Part shown: piece by piece, positions 12,453-25,861 of the stretch
How positions within the stretch are numbered: the stretch's first letter is position 1
Layout of the letters: every line of letters begins with the position of its first letter
Origin: Hippasteria phrygiana
Taxonomy: Eukaryota; Echinodermata; Asteroidea; Valvatida; Goniasteridae
Assembly: GCA_037893225.1 (NCBI GenBank)
Contig: JAZGUH010000115.1
Location: forward strand, 1 to 64,000
Direction of reading: 5' to 3'
DNA: 64,000 bases
Translations under genes and position numbers: made by a program
Notes under the pieces: model-generated
Seen by the model: only the letters and a program-made list of their open reading frames with translations
What the model was told of the DNA's origin: nothing
The model's database searches: none

Positions 12453-14304
12453 TCCATAACCCAGGGAATTTGACATGCATGGAGCAATAAATAGACGGTA
12501 ACATGTACACAGATGTTGGCCGGAAAGAAAATAAACATTGCGAGGTTTGAATTTTCTCCACAAGTTTTAACGCTAAGAAGCCGCCGATAATTGCAACATG
12601 TAGCGCCAGATCTAAGCTATCCATACATGTCAAAATTACTGAATATGGTTGATATTTCATGCAATTATGAATGAGTAAAGCAAGTCATACCCTAGGGAAT
12701 TCGACAGGCATGGAGCAATAAATAGAAGGTAATATGCACACAGATGTTGGCCGGAAAGAAAATAAACATTGCGAGGTTTGAATTTTCTCCACAAGTTTTA
12801 ACTCTAAGAAGCCGCCGATAATTGCAACATGTAGCGCCAGATCTAAGCTATCCATACATGTCAAAATTACTGAATTTGGTTGATATTTCATGCAATTATG
12901 AATGAGTAAAGCAAGTCCATACCCCAGGGAATTTGACATGCATGGAGCAATAAATAGACGGTAACATGTACACAGATGGTGGCCGGAAAGAAAATAAACA
13001 TTGCGAGGTTTGAATTTTCTCCACAAGTTTTAACTCTAAGAAGCCGCCGATAATTGCAACATGTAGCGCCAGATCTAAGCTATCCATACATGTCAACATT
13101 ACTGAATTTGGTTGATATTTCATGCAATTATGAATGAGTAAAGCAAGTCATACCCTAGGGAATTTGACAGGCATGGAGCAATAAATAGAAGGTAATATGT
13201 ACACAGATGTTGGCCGGAAAGAAAATAAACATTGCGAGGTTTGAATTTTCTCCACAAGTTTTAACTCTAAGAAGCCGCCGATAATTGCAACATGTAGCAC
13301 CAGATCTAAGCTATCCATACATGTCAAAATTACTGAATTTGGTTGATATTTCATGCAATTATGAATGAGTAAAGCAAGTCCATACCCCAGGGAATTTGAC
13401 ATGCATGGAGCAATAAATAGACGGTAACATGTACACAGATGGTGGCCGGAAAGAAAATAAACATTGCGAGGTTTGAATTTTCTCCACAAGTTTTAACTCT
13501 AAGAAGCCGCCGATAATTGCAACATGTAGCGCCAGATCTAAGCTATCCATACATGTCAAAATTACTGAATTTGGTTGATATTTCATGCAATTATGAATGA
13601 GTAAAGCAAGTCATACCCTAGGGAATTTGACAGGCATGGAGCAATAAATAGAAGGTAATATGTACACAGATGTTGGCCGGAAAGAAAATAAACATTGCGA
13701 GGTTTGAATTTTCTCCACAAGTTTTAACTCTAAGAAGCCGCCGATAATTGCAACATGTAGCACCAGATCTAAGCTATCCATACATGTCAAAATTACTGAA
13801 TTTGGTTGATATTTCATGCAATTATGAATGAGTAAAGCAAGTCCATACCCCAGGGAATTTGACATGCATGGAGCAATAAATAGACGGTAACATGTACACA
13901 GATGGTGGCCGGAAAGAAAATAAACATTGCGAGGTTTGAATTTTCTCCACAAGTTTTAACTCTAAGAAGCCGCCGATAATTGCAACATGTAGCGCCAGAT
14001 CTAAGCTATCCATACATGTCAACATTACTGAATTTGGTTGATATTTCATGCAATTATGAATGAGTAAAGCAAGTCATACCCTAGGGAATTTGACAGGCAT
14101 GGAGCAATAAATAGAAGGTAATATGTACACAGATGTTGGCCGGAAAGAAAATAAACATTGCGAGGTTTGAATTTTCTCCACAAGTTTTAACTCTAAGAAG
14201 CCGCCGATAATTGCAACATGTAGCGCCAGATCTAAGCTATCCATACATGTCCAAATTACTGAATTTGGTTGATATTTCATGCAATTATGAATGAGTAAAG
14301 CAAG
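12453..14304. repeat. HOR block Y2 (8 monomers, 1,852 bp)
   Basis: B' (12,453, same 'gtaaaacaag' upstream and 'aacgctaag'), A with 'gaattcgac' (12,685), B, A with 'tagcacc' (13,148), B, A with 'tagcacc' (13,611), B, A with 'gtccaaatt' (14,074). The two 'tagcacc' dimers (13,148-13,610 and 13,611-14,073) are nearly the same sequence, consistent with a local dimer duplication. Confidence 0.9.
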
Positions 14305-16156
14305 TCATACCCTAGGGAATTTGACAGGCATGGAGCAATAAATAGAAGGTAATATGCACACAGATGTTGGCCGGAAAGAAAATAAACATTGCGAGGTTTG
14401 AATTTTCTCCACAAGTTTTAACTCTAAGAAGCCGCCGATAATTGCAACATGTAGCGCCAGATCTAAGCTATCCATACATGTCAAAATTACTGAATTTGGT
14501 TGATATTTCATGCAATTATGAATGAGTAAAGCAAGTCCATACCCCAGGGAATTTGACATGCATGGAGCAATAAATAGACGGTAACATGTACACAGATGGT
14601 GGCCGGAAAGAAAATAAACATTGCGAGGTTTGAATTTTCTCCACCAGTTTTAACTCTAAGAAGCCGCCGATAATTGCAACATGTAGCGCCAGATCTAAGC
14701 TATCCATACATGTCAAAATTACTGAATATGGTTGATATTTCATGCAATTATGAATGAGTAAAGCAAGTCATACCCTAGGGAATTTGACAGGCATGGAGCA
14801 ATAAATAGAAGGTAATATGCACACAGATGTTGGCCGGAAAGAAAATAAACATTGCGAGGTTTGAATTTTCTCCACAAGTTTTAACTCTAAGAAGCCGCCG
14901 ATAATTGCAACATGTAGCGCCAGATCTAAGCTATCCATACATGTCAAAATTACTGAATTTGGTTGATATTTCATGCAATTATGAATGAGTAAAGCAAGTC
15001 CATACCCCAGGGAATTTGACATGCATGGAGCAATAAATAGACGGTAACATGTACACAGATGGTGGCCGGAAAGAAAATAAACATTGCGAGGTTTGAATTT
15101 TCTCCACAAGTTTTAACTCTAAGAAGCCGCCGATAATTGCAACATGTAGCGCCAGATCTAAGCTATCCATACATGTCAACATTACTGAATTTGGTTGATA
15201 TTTCATGCAATTATGAATGAGTAAAGCAAGTCATACCCTAGGGAATTTGACAGGCATGGAGCAATAAATAGAAGGTAATATGTACACAGATGTTGGCCGG
15301 AAAGAAAATAAACATTGCGAGGTTTGAATTTTCTCCACAAGTTTTAACTCTAAGAAGCCGCCGATAATTGCAACATGTAGCGCCAGATCTAAGCTATCCA
15401 TACATGTCAAAATTACTGAATTTGGTTGATATTTCATGCAATTATGAATGAGTAAAGCAAGTCCATACCCCAGGGAATTTGACATGCATGGAGCAATAAA
15501 TAGACGGTAACATGTACACAGATGGTGGCCGGAAAGAAAATAAACATTGCGAGGTTTGAATTTTCTCCACAAGTTTTAACTTTAAGAAGCCGCCGATAAT
15601 TGCAACATGTAGCGCCAGATCTAAGCTATCCATACATGTCAACATTACTGAATTTGGTTGATATTTCATGCAATTATGAATGAGTAAAGCAAGTCATACC
15701 CTAGGGAATTTGACAGGCATGGAGCAATAAATAGAAGGTAATATGCACACAGATGTTGGCCGGAAAGAAAATAAACATTGCGAGGTTTGAATTTTCTCCA
15801 CAAGTTTTAACTCTAAGAAGCCGCCGATAATTGCAACATGTAGCGCCAGATCTAAGCTATCCATACATGTCAAAATTACTGAATTTGGTTGATATTTCAT
15901 GCAATTATGAATGAGTAAAGCAAGTCCATACCCCAGGGAATTTGACATGCATGGAGCAATAAATAGACGGTAACATGTACACAGATGTTGGCCGGAAAGA
16001 AAATAAACATTGCGAGGTTTGAATTTTCTCCACAAGTTTTAACTCTAAGAAGCCGCCGATAATTGCAACATGTAGCGCCAGATCTAAGCTATCCATACAT
16101 GTCAACATTACTGAATTTGGTTGATATTTCATGCAATTATGAATGAGTAAAGCAAG
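14305..16156. repeat. HOR block X3 (8 monomers, 1,852 bp)
   Basis: Repeats X1 at an offset of 5,555 bp with the same marked monomers ('ctccaccag' at 14,536, 'aactttaag' at 15,462, 'gatgttgg' at 15,925). I saw no difference between X1 and X3 in the stretches I compared by eye. Confidence 0.9.
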
Positions 16157-18008
16157 TCATACCCTAGGGAATTTGACAGGCATGGAGCAATAAATAGAAG
16201 GTAATATGCACACAGATGTTGGCCGGAAAGAAAATAAACATTGCGAGGTTTGAATTTTCTCCACAAGTTTTAACTCTAAGAAGCCGCCGATAATTGCAAC
16301 ATGTAGCGCCAGATCTAAGCTATCCATACATGTCAAAATTACTGAATTTGGTTGATATTTCATGCAATTATGAATGAGTAAAGCAAGTCCATACCCCAGG
16401 GAATTTGACATGCATGGAGCAATAAATAGACGGTAACATGTACACAGATGGTGGCCGGAAAGAAAATAAACATTGCGAGGTTTGAATTTTCTCCACCAGT
16501 TTTAACTCTAAGAAGCCGCCGATAATTGCAACATGTAGCGCCAGATCTAAGCTATCCATACATGTCAAAATTACTGAATATGGTTGATATTTCATGCAAT
16601 TATGAATGAGTAAAGCAAGTCATACCCTAGGGAATTTGACAGGCATGGAGCAATAAATAGAAGGTAATATGCACACAGATGTTGGCCGGAAAGAAAATAA
16701 ACATTGCGAGGTTTGAATTTTCTCCACAAGTTTTAACTCTAAGAAGCCGCCGATAATTGCAACATGTAGCGCCAGATCTAAGCTATCCATACATGTCAAA
16801 ATTACTGAATTTGGTTGATATTTCATGCAATTATGAATGAGTAAAGCAAGTCCATACCCCAGGGAATTTGACATGCATGGAGCAATAAATAGACGGTAAC
16901 ATGTACACAGATGGTGGCCGGAAAGAAAATAAACATTGCGAGGTTTGAATTTTCTCCACAAGTTTTAACTCTAAGAAGCCGCCGATAATTGCAACATGTA
17001 GCGCCAGATCTAAGCTATCCATACATGTCAACATTACTGAATTTGGTTGATATTTCATGCAATTATGAATGAGTAAAGCAAGTCATACCCTAGGGAATTT
17101 GACAGGCATGGAGCAATAAATAGAAGGTAATATGTACACAGATGTTGGCCGGAAAGAAAATAAACATTGCGAGGTTTGAATTTTCTCCACAAGTTTTAAC
17201 TCTAAGAAGCCGCCGATAATTGCAACATGTAGCGCCAGATCTAAGCTATCCATACATGTCAAAATTACTGAATTTGGTTGATATTTCATGCAATTATGAA
17301 TGAGTAAAGCAAGTCCATACCCCAGGGAATTTGACATGCATGGAGCAATAAATAGACGGTAACATGTACACAGATGGTGGCCGGAAAGAAAATAAACATT
17401 GCGAGGTTTGAATTTTCTCCACAAGTTTTAACTTTAAGAAGCCGCCGATAATTGCAACATGTAGCGCCAGATCTAAGCTATCCATACATGTCAACATTAC
17501 TGAATTTGGTTGATATTTCATGCAATTATGAATGAGTAAAGCAAGTCATACCCTAGGGAATTTGACAGGCATGGAGCAATAAATAGAAGGTAATATGCAC
17601 ACAGATGTTGGCCGGAAAGAAAATAAACATTGCGAGGTTTGAATTTTCTCCACAAGTTTTAACTCTAAGAAGCCGCCGATAATTGCAACATGTAGCGCCA
17701 GATCTAAGCTATCCATACATGTCAAAATTACTGAATTTGGTTGATATTTCATGCAATTATGAATGAGTAAAGCAAGTCCATACCCCAGGGAATTTGACAT
17801 GCATGGAGCAATAAATAGACGGTAACATGTACACAGATGTTGGCCGGAAAGAAAATAAACATTGCGAGGTTTGAATTTTCTCCACAAGTTTTAACTCTAA
17901 GAAGCCGCCGATAATTGCAACATGTAGCGCCAGATCTAAGCTATCCATACATGTCAAAATTACTGAATTTGGTTGATATTTCATGCAATTATGAATGAGT
18001 AAAACAAG
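16157..18008. repeat. HOR block X4 (8 monomers, 1,852 bp)
   Basis: Repeats X2 at an offset of 5,555 bp, with 'ctccaccag' at 16,388, 'aactttaag' at 17,314 and 'gatgttgg' at 17,777. It lacks the 1-bp tail deletion private to X2, so that deletion arose after the duplication or was removed by conversion. Confidence 0.9.
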
Positions 18009-19629
18009 TCCATAACCCAGGGAATTTGACATGCATGGAGCAATAAATAGACGGTAACATGTACACAGATGTTGGCCGGAAAGAAAATAAACATTGCGAG
18101 GTTTGAATTTTCTCCACAAGTTTTAACGCTAAGAAGCCGCCGATAATTGCAACATGTAGCGCCAGATCTAAGCTATCCATACATGTCAAAATTACTGAAT
18201 ATGGTTGATATTTCATGCAATTATGAATGAGTAAAGCAAGTCATACCCTAGGGAATTCGACAGGCATGGAGCAATAAATAGAAGGTAATATGCACACAGA
18301 TGTTGGCCGGAAAGAAAATAAACATTGCGAGGTTTGAATTTTCTCCACAAGTTTTAACTCTAAGAAGCCGCCGATAATTGCAACATGTAGCGCCAGATCT
18401 AAGCTATCCATACATGTCAAAATTACTGAATTTGGTTGATATTTCATGCAATTATGAATGAGTAAAGCAAGTCCATACCCCAGGGAATTTGACATGCATG
18501 GAGCAATAAATAGACGGTAACATGTACACAGATGGTGGCCGGAAAGAAAATAAACATTGCGAGGTTTGAATTTTCTCCACAAGTTTTAACTCTAAGAAGC
18601 CGCCGATAATTGCAACATGTAGCGCCAGATCTAAGCTATCCATACATGTCAACATTACTGAATTTGGTTGATATTTCATGCAATTATGAATGAGTAAAGC
18701 AAGTCATACCCTAGGGAATTTGACAGGCATGGAGCAATAAATAGAAGGTAATATGTACACAGATGTTGGCCGGAAAGAAAATAAACATTGCGAGGTTTGA
18801 ATTTTCTCCACAAGTTTTAACTCTAAGAAGCCGCCGATAATTGCAACATGTAGCACCAGATCTAAGCTATCCATACATGTCAAAATTACTGAATTTGGTT
18901 GATATTTCATGCAATTATGAATGAGTAAAGCAAGTCCATACCCCAGGGAATTTGACATGCATGGAGCAATAAATAGACGGTAACATGTACACAGATGGTG
19001 GCCGGAAAGAAAATAAACATTGCGAGGTTTGAATTTTCTCCACAAGTTTTAACTCTAAGAAGCCGCCGATAATTGCAACATGTAGCGCCAGATCTAAGCT
19101 ATCCATACATGTCAACATTACTGAATTTGGTTGATATTTCATGCAATTATGAATGAGTAAAGCAAGTCATACCCTAGGGAATTTGACAGGCATGGAGCAA
19201 TAAATAGAAGGTAATATGTACACAGATGTTGGCCGGAAAGAAAATAAACATTGCGAGGTTTGAATTTTCTCCACAAGTTTTAACTCTAAGAAGCCGCCGA
19301 TAATTGCAACATGTAGCACCAGATCTAAGCTATCCATACATGTCAAAATTACTGAATTTGGTTGATATTTCATGCAATTATGAATGAGTAAAGCAAGTCC
19401 ATACCCCAGGGAATTTGACATGCATGGAGCAATAAATAAAAGGTAATCTGCACACAGATGGTGGCCGGGAAGAAAATATACATTTCGAGGTTTGAATTTT
19501 CTCCACAAGTGTTAACTCTAAGAAGCCGCCGATAATTGCAACATGTAGCGCCAGATCTAAGCTATCCATACATGTCAAAATTACTGAATTTGGTTGATAT
19601 TTCATGCAATTATGAATGAGTAAAGCAAG
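18009..19629. repeat. HOR block Y3, truncated at the domain 1/2 junction
   Basis: B' (18,009), A with 'gaattcgac' (18,241), B, A with 'tagcacc' (18,704), B, A with 'tagcacc' (19,167), then a hybrid (19,398-19,629) with a B head ('tccatacccc', 'gacatgcat') and a D body ('taaaaggtaatctg', 'ccgggaag', 'aatatacatttcg', 'gtgttaac'). The first six monomers follow Y2 at 5,556 bp offset. The breakpoint lies between the B-type head (to about 19,434) and a41 at about 19,438. Confidence 0.88.
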
Positions 19630-21476
19630 TCATACCCCAGGGAATTTGACAGGCATGGAGCAATAAATAGAAGGTAATATGCACACAGATGTTGGCCGGA
19701 AAGAAAATAAACATTGCGAGGTTTGAATTTTCTCCACAAGTTTTAACTCTAAGAAGCCGCCGATAATTGCAACATGTAGCGCCAGATCTAAGCTATCCAT
19801 ACATGTCAAAATTACTGTATTTGGTTTATATTTCATGCAATTATGAATGAGTAAAGCAAGTCATACCCTAGGGAATTTGACATGCATGGAGCAATAAATA
19901 AAAGGTAATCTGCACACAGATGGTGGCCGGGAAGAAAATAAACATTGCGAGGTTTGAATTTTCTCCACAAGTGTTAACTCTAAGAAGCCACCGATAATTG
20001 CAACATGTAGCGCCAGATCTAAGCTATCCATACATGTCAAAATTACTGAATTTGGTTGATATTTCATGCAATTATGAATGAGTAAAGCAAGTCCATACCC
20101 TAGGGAATTTGACATGCATGGAGCAATAAATAGACGGTAACATGTACACAGATGTTGGCCGGAAAGAAAATAAACATTGCGAGGTTTGCATTTTCTCCAC
20201 AAGTGTTAACTCTAAGAAGCCGCCGATAATTGCAACATGTAGCGCCAGATCTAAGCTATCCATACATGTCAAAATTACTGAATATGGTTGATATTTCATG
20301 CAATTATGAATGAGTAAAGCAAGTCATACCTAGGGAATTTGACAGGCATGGAGCAATAAATAGAAGGTAATATGCACACAGATGTTGGCCGGAAAGAAAA
20401 TAAACATTGCGAGGTTTGAATTTTCTCCACAAGTTTTAACTCTAAGAAGCCGCCGATAATTGCAACATGTAGCGCCAGATCTAAGCTATCCATACCTGTC
20501 AAAATTACTGAATTTGGTTGATATTTCATGCAATTATGAATGAGTAAAGCAAGTCCATACCCAGGGAATTTGACATGCATGGAGCAATAAATAGACGGTA
20601 ACATGTACACAGATGTTGGCCGGAAAGAAAATAAACATTGCGAGGTTTGCATTTTCTCCACAAGTGTTAACTCTAAGAAGCCGCCGATAATTGCAACATG
20701 TAGCGCCAGATCTAAACTATCCATACATGTCAAAATTACTGAATATGGTTGATATTTCATGCAATTATGAATGAGTAAAGCAAGTCATACCCTAGGGAAT
20801 TTGACAGGCATGGAGCAATAAATAGAAGGTAATATGCACACAGATGTTGGCCGGAAAGAAAATAAACATTGCGAGGTTTGAATTTTCTCCACAAGTTTTA
20901 ACTCTAAGAAGCCGCCGATAATTGCAACATGTAGCGCCAGATCTAAGCTATCCATACATGTCAAAATTTCTGTAATTGGTTTATATTTCATGCAATTATG
21001 AATGAGTAAAGCAAGTCATACCCAGGGAATTTGACATGCATGGAGCAATAAATAGACGGTAACATGTACACAGATGTTGGCCGGAAAGAAAATAAACATT
21101 GCGAGGTTTGCATTTTCTCCACAAGTGTTAACTCTAAGAAGCCGCCGATAATTGCAACATGTAGCGCCAGATCTAAACTATCCATACATGTCAAAATTAC
21201 TGAATATGGTTGATATTTCATGCAATTATGAATGAGTAAAGCAAGTCATACCCTAGGGAATTTGACAGGCATGGAGCAATAAATAGAAGGTAATATGCAC
21301 ACAGATGTTGGCCGGAAAGAAAATAAACATTGCGAGGTTTGAATTTTCTCCACAAGTTTTAACTCTAAGAAGCCGCCGATAATTGCAACATGTAGCGCCA
21401 GATCTAAGCTATCCATACATGTCAAAATTACTGAATTTGGTTGATATTTCAAGCAATTATGAATGAGTGAAGCAAG
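19630..21476. repeat. Domain 2 entry tract: A-C-(E-A)x3
   Basis: Monomers A 19,630, C 19,861, E 20,092 (232-bp head form 'tccataccctaggg'), A 20,324 (230 bp, 'tcatacctaggg', with 'catacctgtc'), E 20,554, A 20,785 (tail 'tttctgtaattgg', unique), E 21,016, A 21,246. The repeated E-A pair has a period near 461 bp. The last A has the a207/g224 tail and leads directly into D. Confidence 0.85.
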
Positions 21477-24400
21477 TCATACCCTAGGGAATTTGACATG
21501 CATGGAGCAATAAATAAAAGGTAATCTGCACACAGATGGTGGCCGGGAAGAAAATATACATTTCGAGGTTTGAATTTTCTCCACAAGTGTTAACTCTAAG
21601 AAGCCGCCGATAATTGCAACATGTAGCGCCAGATCTAAGCTATCCATACATGTCAAAATTACTGAATTTGGTTGATATTTCATGCAATTATGAATGAGTA
21701 AAGCAAGTCATACCCCAGGGAATTTGACAGGCATGGAGCAATAAATAGAAGGTAATATGCACACAGATGTTGGCCGGAAAGAAAATAAACATTGCGAGGT
21801 TTGAATTTTCTCCACAAGTTTTAACTCTACGAAGCCGCCGATAATTGCAACATGTAGCGCCAGATCTAAGCTATCCATACATGTCAAAATTACTGTATTT
21901 GGTTTATATTTCATGCAATTATGAATGAGTAAAGCAAGTCATACCCTAGGGAATTTGACATGCATGGAGCAATAAATAAAAGGTAATCTGCACACAGATG
22001 GTGGCCGGGAAGAAAATAAACATTGCGAGGTTTGAATTTTCTCCACAAGTGTTAACTCTAAGAAGCCACCGATAATTGCAACATGTAGCGCCAGATCTAA
22101 GCTATCCATACATGTCAAAATTACTGAATTTGGTTGATATTTCATGCAATTATGAATGAGTAAAGCAAGTCCATACCCAGGGAATTTGACATGCATGGAG
22201 CAATAAATAGACGGTAACATGTACACAGATGTTGGCCGGAAAGAAAATAAACATTGCGAGGTTTGCATTTTCTCCACAAGTGTTAACTCTAAGAAGCCGC
22301 CGATAATTGCAACATGTAGCGCCAGATCTAAGCTATCCATACATGTCAAAATTACTGAATATGGTTGATATTTCATGCAATTATGAATGAGTAAAGCAAG
22401 TCATACCTAGGGAATTTGACAGGCATGGAGCAATAAATAGAAGGTAATATGCACACAGATGTTGGCCGGAAAGAAAATAAACATTGCGAGGTTTGAATTT
22501 TCTCCACAAGTTTTAACTCTAAGAAGCCGCCGATAATTGCAACATGTAGCGCCAGATCTAAGCTATCCATACATGTCAAAATTACTGTATTTGGTTTATA
22601 TTTCATGCAATTATGAATGAGTAAAGCAAGTCATACCCTAGGGAATTTGACATGCATGGAGCAATAAATAAAAGGTAATCTGCACACAGATGGTGGCCGG
22701 GAAGAAAATAAACATTGCGAGGTTTGAATTTTCTCCACAAGTGTTAACTCTAAGAAGCCACCGATAATTGCAACATGTAGCGCCAGATCTAAGCTATCCA
22801 TACATGTCAAAATTACTGAATTTGGTTTATATTTCATGCAATTATGAATGAGTAAAGCAAGTCATACCCAGGGAATTTGACATGCATGGAGCAATAAATA
22901 GACGGTAACATGTACACAGATGTTGGCCGGAAAGAAAATAAACATTGCGAGGTTTGCATTTTCTCCACAAGTGTTAACTCTAAGAAGCCGCCGATAATTG
23001 CAACATGTAGCGCCAGATCTAAACTATCCATACATGTCAAAATTACTGAATATGGTTGATATTTCATGCAATTATGAATGAGTAAAGCAAGTCATACCCT
23101 AGGGAATTTGACAGGCATGGAGCAATAAATAGAAGGTAATATGCACACAGATGTTGGCCGGAAAGAAAATAAACATTGCGAGGTTTGAATTTTCTCCACA
23201 AGTTTTAACTCTAAGAAGCCGCCGATAATTGCAACATGTAGCGCCAGATCTAAGCTATCCATACATGTCAAAATTACTGTATTTGGTTTATATTTCATGC
23301 AATTATGAATGAGTAAAGCAAGTCATACCCTAGGGAATTTGACATGCATGGAGCAATAAATAAAAGGTAATCTGCACACAGATGGTGGCCGGGAAGAAAA
23401 TATACATTTCGAGGTTTGAATTTTCTCCACAAGTTTTAACTCTAAGAAGCCGCCGATAATTGCAACATGTAGCGCCAGATCTAAGCTATCCATACATGTC
23501 AAAATTACTGTATTTGGTTTATATTTCATGCAATTATGAATGAGTAAAGCAAGTCATACCCTAGGGAATTTGACATGCATGGAGCAATAAATAAAAGGTA
23601 ATCTGCACACAGATGGTGGCCGGGAAGAAAATAAACATTGCGAGGTTTGAATTTTCTCCACAAGTGTTAACTCTAAGAAGCCACCGATAATTGCAACATG
23701 TAGCGCCATATCTAAGCTATCCATACATGTCAAAATTACTGAATTTGGTTGATATTTCATGCAATTATGAATGAGTAAAGCAAGTCCATACCCAGGGAAT
23801 TTGACATGCATGGAGCAATAAATAGACGGTAACATGTACACAGATGTTGGCCGGAAAGAAAATAAACATTGCGAGGTTTGCATTTTCTCCACAAGTGTTA
23901 ACTCTAAGAAGCCGCCGATAATTGCAACATGTAGCGCCAGATCTAAGCTATACATTCATGTCAAAATTACTGAATATGGTTGATATTTCATGCAATTATG
24001 AATGAGTAAAGCAAGTCATACCTAGGGAATTTGACAGGCATGGAGCAATAAATAGAAGGTAATATGCACACAGATGTTGGCCGGAAAGAAAATAAACATT
24101 GCGAGGTTTGAATTTTCTCCACAAGTTTTAACTCTAAGAAGCCGCCGATAATTGCAACATGTAGCGCCAGATCTAAGCTATCCATACATGTCAAAATTAC
24201 TGTATTTGGTTTATATTTCATGCAATTATGAATGAGTAAAGCAAGTCATACCCTAGGGAATTTGACATGCATGGAGCAATAAATAAAAGGTAATCTGCAC
24301 ACAGATGGTGGCCGGGAAGAAAATAAACATTGCGAGGTTTGAATTTTCTCCACAAGTGTTAACTCTAAGAAGCCACCGATAATTGCAACATGTAGCGCCA

Positions 24401-25861
24401 GATCTAAGCTATCCATACATGTCAAAATTACTGAATTTGGTTGATATTTCATGCAATTATGAATGAGTAAAGCAAGTCCATACCCAGGGAATTTGACATG
24501 CATGGAGCAATAAATAGACGGTAACATGTACACAGATGTTGGCCGGAAAGAAAATAAACATTGCGAGGTTTGAATTTTCTCCACAAGTTTTAACTCTAAG
24601 AAGCCGCCGATAATTGCAACATGTAGCGCCAGATCTAAGCTATCCATACATGTCAAAATTACTGTATTTGGTTTATATTTCATGCAATTATGAATGAGTA
24701 AAGCAAGTCATACCCTAGGGAATTTGACATGCATGGAGCAATAAATAAAAGGTAATCTGCACACAGATGGTGGCCGGGAAGAAAATAAACATTGCGAGGT
24801 TTGAATTTTCTCCACAAGTGTTAACTCTAAGAAGCCACCGATAATTGCAACATGTAGCGCCAGATCTAAGCTATCCATACATGTCAAAATCACTGAATTT
24901 GGTTGATATTTCATGCAATTATGAATGAGTAAAGCAAGTCCATACCCAGGGAATTTGACATGCATGGAGCAATAAATAGACGGTAACATGTACACAGATG
25001 TTGGCCGGAAAGAAAATAAACATTGCGAGGTTTGCATTTTCTCCACAAGTGTTAACTCTAAGAAGCCGCCGATAATTGCAACATGTAGCGCCAGATCTAA
25101 ACTATCCATACATGTCAAAATTACTGAATATGGTTGATATTTCATGCAATTATGAATGAGTAAAGCAAGTCATACCCTAGGGAATTTGACAGGCATGGAG
25201 CAATAAATAGAAGGTAATATGCACACAGATGTTGGCCGGAAAGAAAATAAACATTGCGAGGTTTGAATTTTCTCCACAAGTTTTAACTCTAAGAAGCCGC
25301 CGATAATTGCAACATGTAGCGCCAGATCTAAGCTATCCATACATGTCAAAATTACTGTATTTGGTTTATATTTCATGCAATTATGAATGAGTAAAGCAAG
25401 TCATACCCAGGGAATTTGACATGCATGGAGCAATAAATAGACGGTAACATGTACACAGATGTTGGCCGGAAAGAAAATAAACATTGCGAGGTTTGCATTT
25501 TCTCCACAAGTGTTAACTCTAAGAAGCCGCCGATAATTGCAACATGTAGCGCCAGATCTAAACTATCCATACATGTCAAAATTACTGAATATGGTTGATA
25601 TTTCATGCAATTATGAATGAGTAAAGCAAGTCATACCCTAGGGAATTTGACAGGCATGGAGCAATAAATAGAAGGTAATATGCACACAGATGTTGGCCGG
25701 AAAGAAAATAAACATTGCGAGGTTTGAATTTTCTCCACAAGTTTTAACTCTAAGAAGCCGCCGATAATTGCAACATGTAGCGCCAGATCTAAGCTATCCA
25801 TACATGTCAAAATTACTGTATTTGGTTTATATTTCATGCAATTATGAATGAGTAAAGCAAG
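21477..25861. repeat. Domain 2 block: 19 monomers of D/A/C/E order
   Basis: Order D A C E A C E A D/A C E A C E/A C E A E A. The A-C-E trimer (about 691-692 bp) is the main local unit. Two hybrids are visible: 23,323 (D head with 'aatatacatttcg', then A-type 'gttttaac' and 'ctgtatttggttta' tail) and 24,477 (E head with 'tagacgg', then A-type 'tttgaatttt' and 'gttttaac'). The C at 23,554 has private 'gcgccatatc', and the E at 23,785 has 'ctatacattcatg'. Confidence 0.82.
24939..25169. repeat. Representative type E monomer (231 bp; 230-bp form also common)
   Basis: Head 'tccatacccaggg' (231-bp form) or 'tcatacccaggg' (230-bp form, for example 25,401-25,630), then t23, c43, 'aacatgtac', t63, a71, the unique c97 ('tttgcatttt'), g113 and g130. 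Tail is usually 'ctgaatatgg', with an a163 variant ('tctaaactat') in part of the copies, including this one. E combines B-like states at 23-53 with g113 shared with C, which suggests an old recombinant origin. Confidence 0.88.

Larger units (their letters stand above)
1..19436. repeat. Domain 1: A-B dimer array (463-bp period)
   Basis: Alternating A (231 bp) and B (232 bp) monomers give a 463-bp period, for example A starts at 184, 647 and 1,110, then 4,118, 4,581, 5,044 and 5,507. B is recognised by 'tccatacccc', 'tagacgg', 'aacatgtac' and 'gatggtgg'. A is recognised by 'gacaggcat', 'tagaagg' and 'gatgttgg'. Occasional A-A or B-B neighbours (2,961/3,192; 5,738/5,970; 8,055/8,287; 8,519/8,750; 14,074/14,305) mark loss or gain of a single monomer. 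The domain ends inside the monomer starting at 19,398, where a B-type head passes into a D-type body. Confidence 0.93.
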
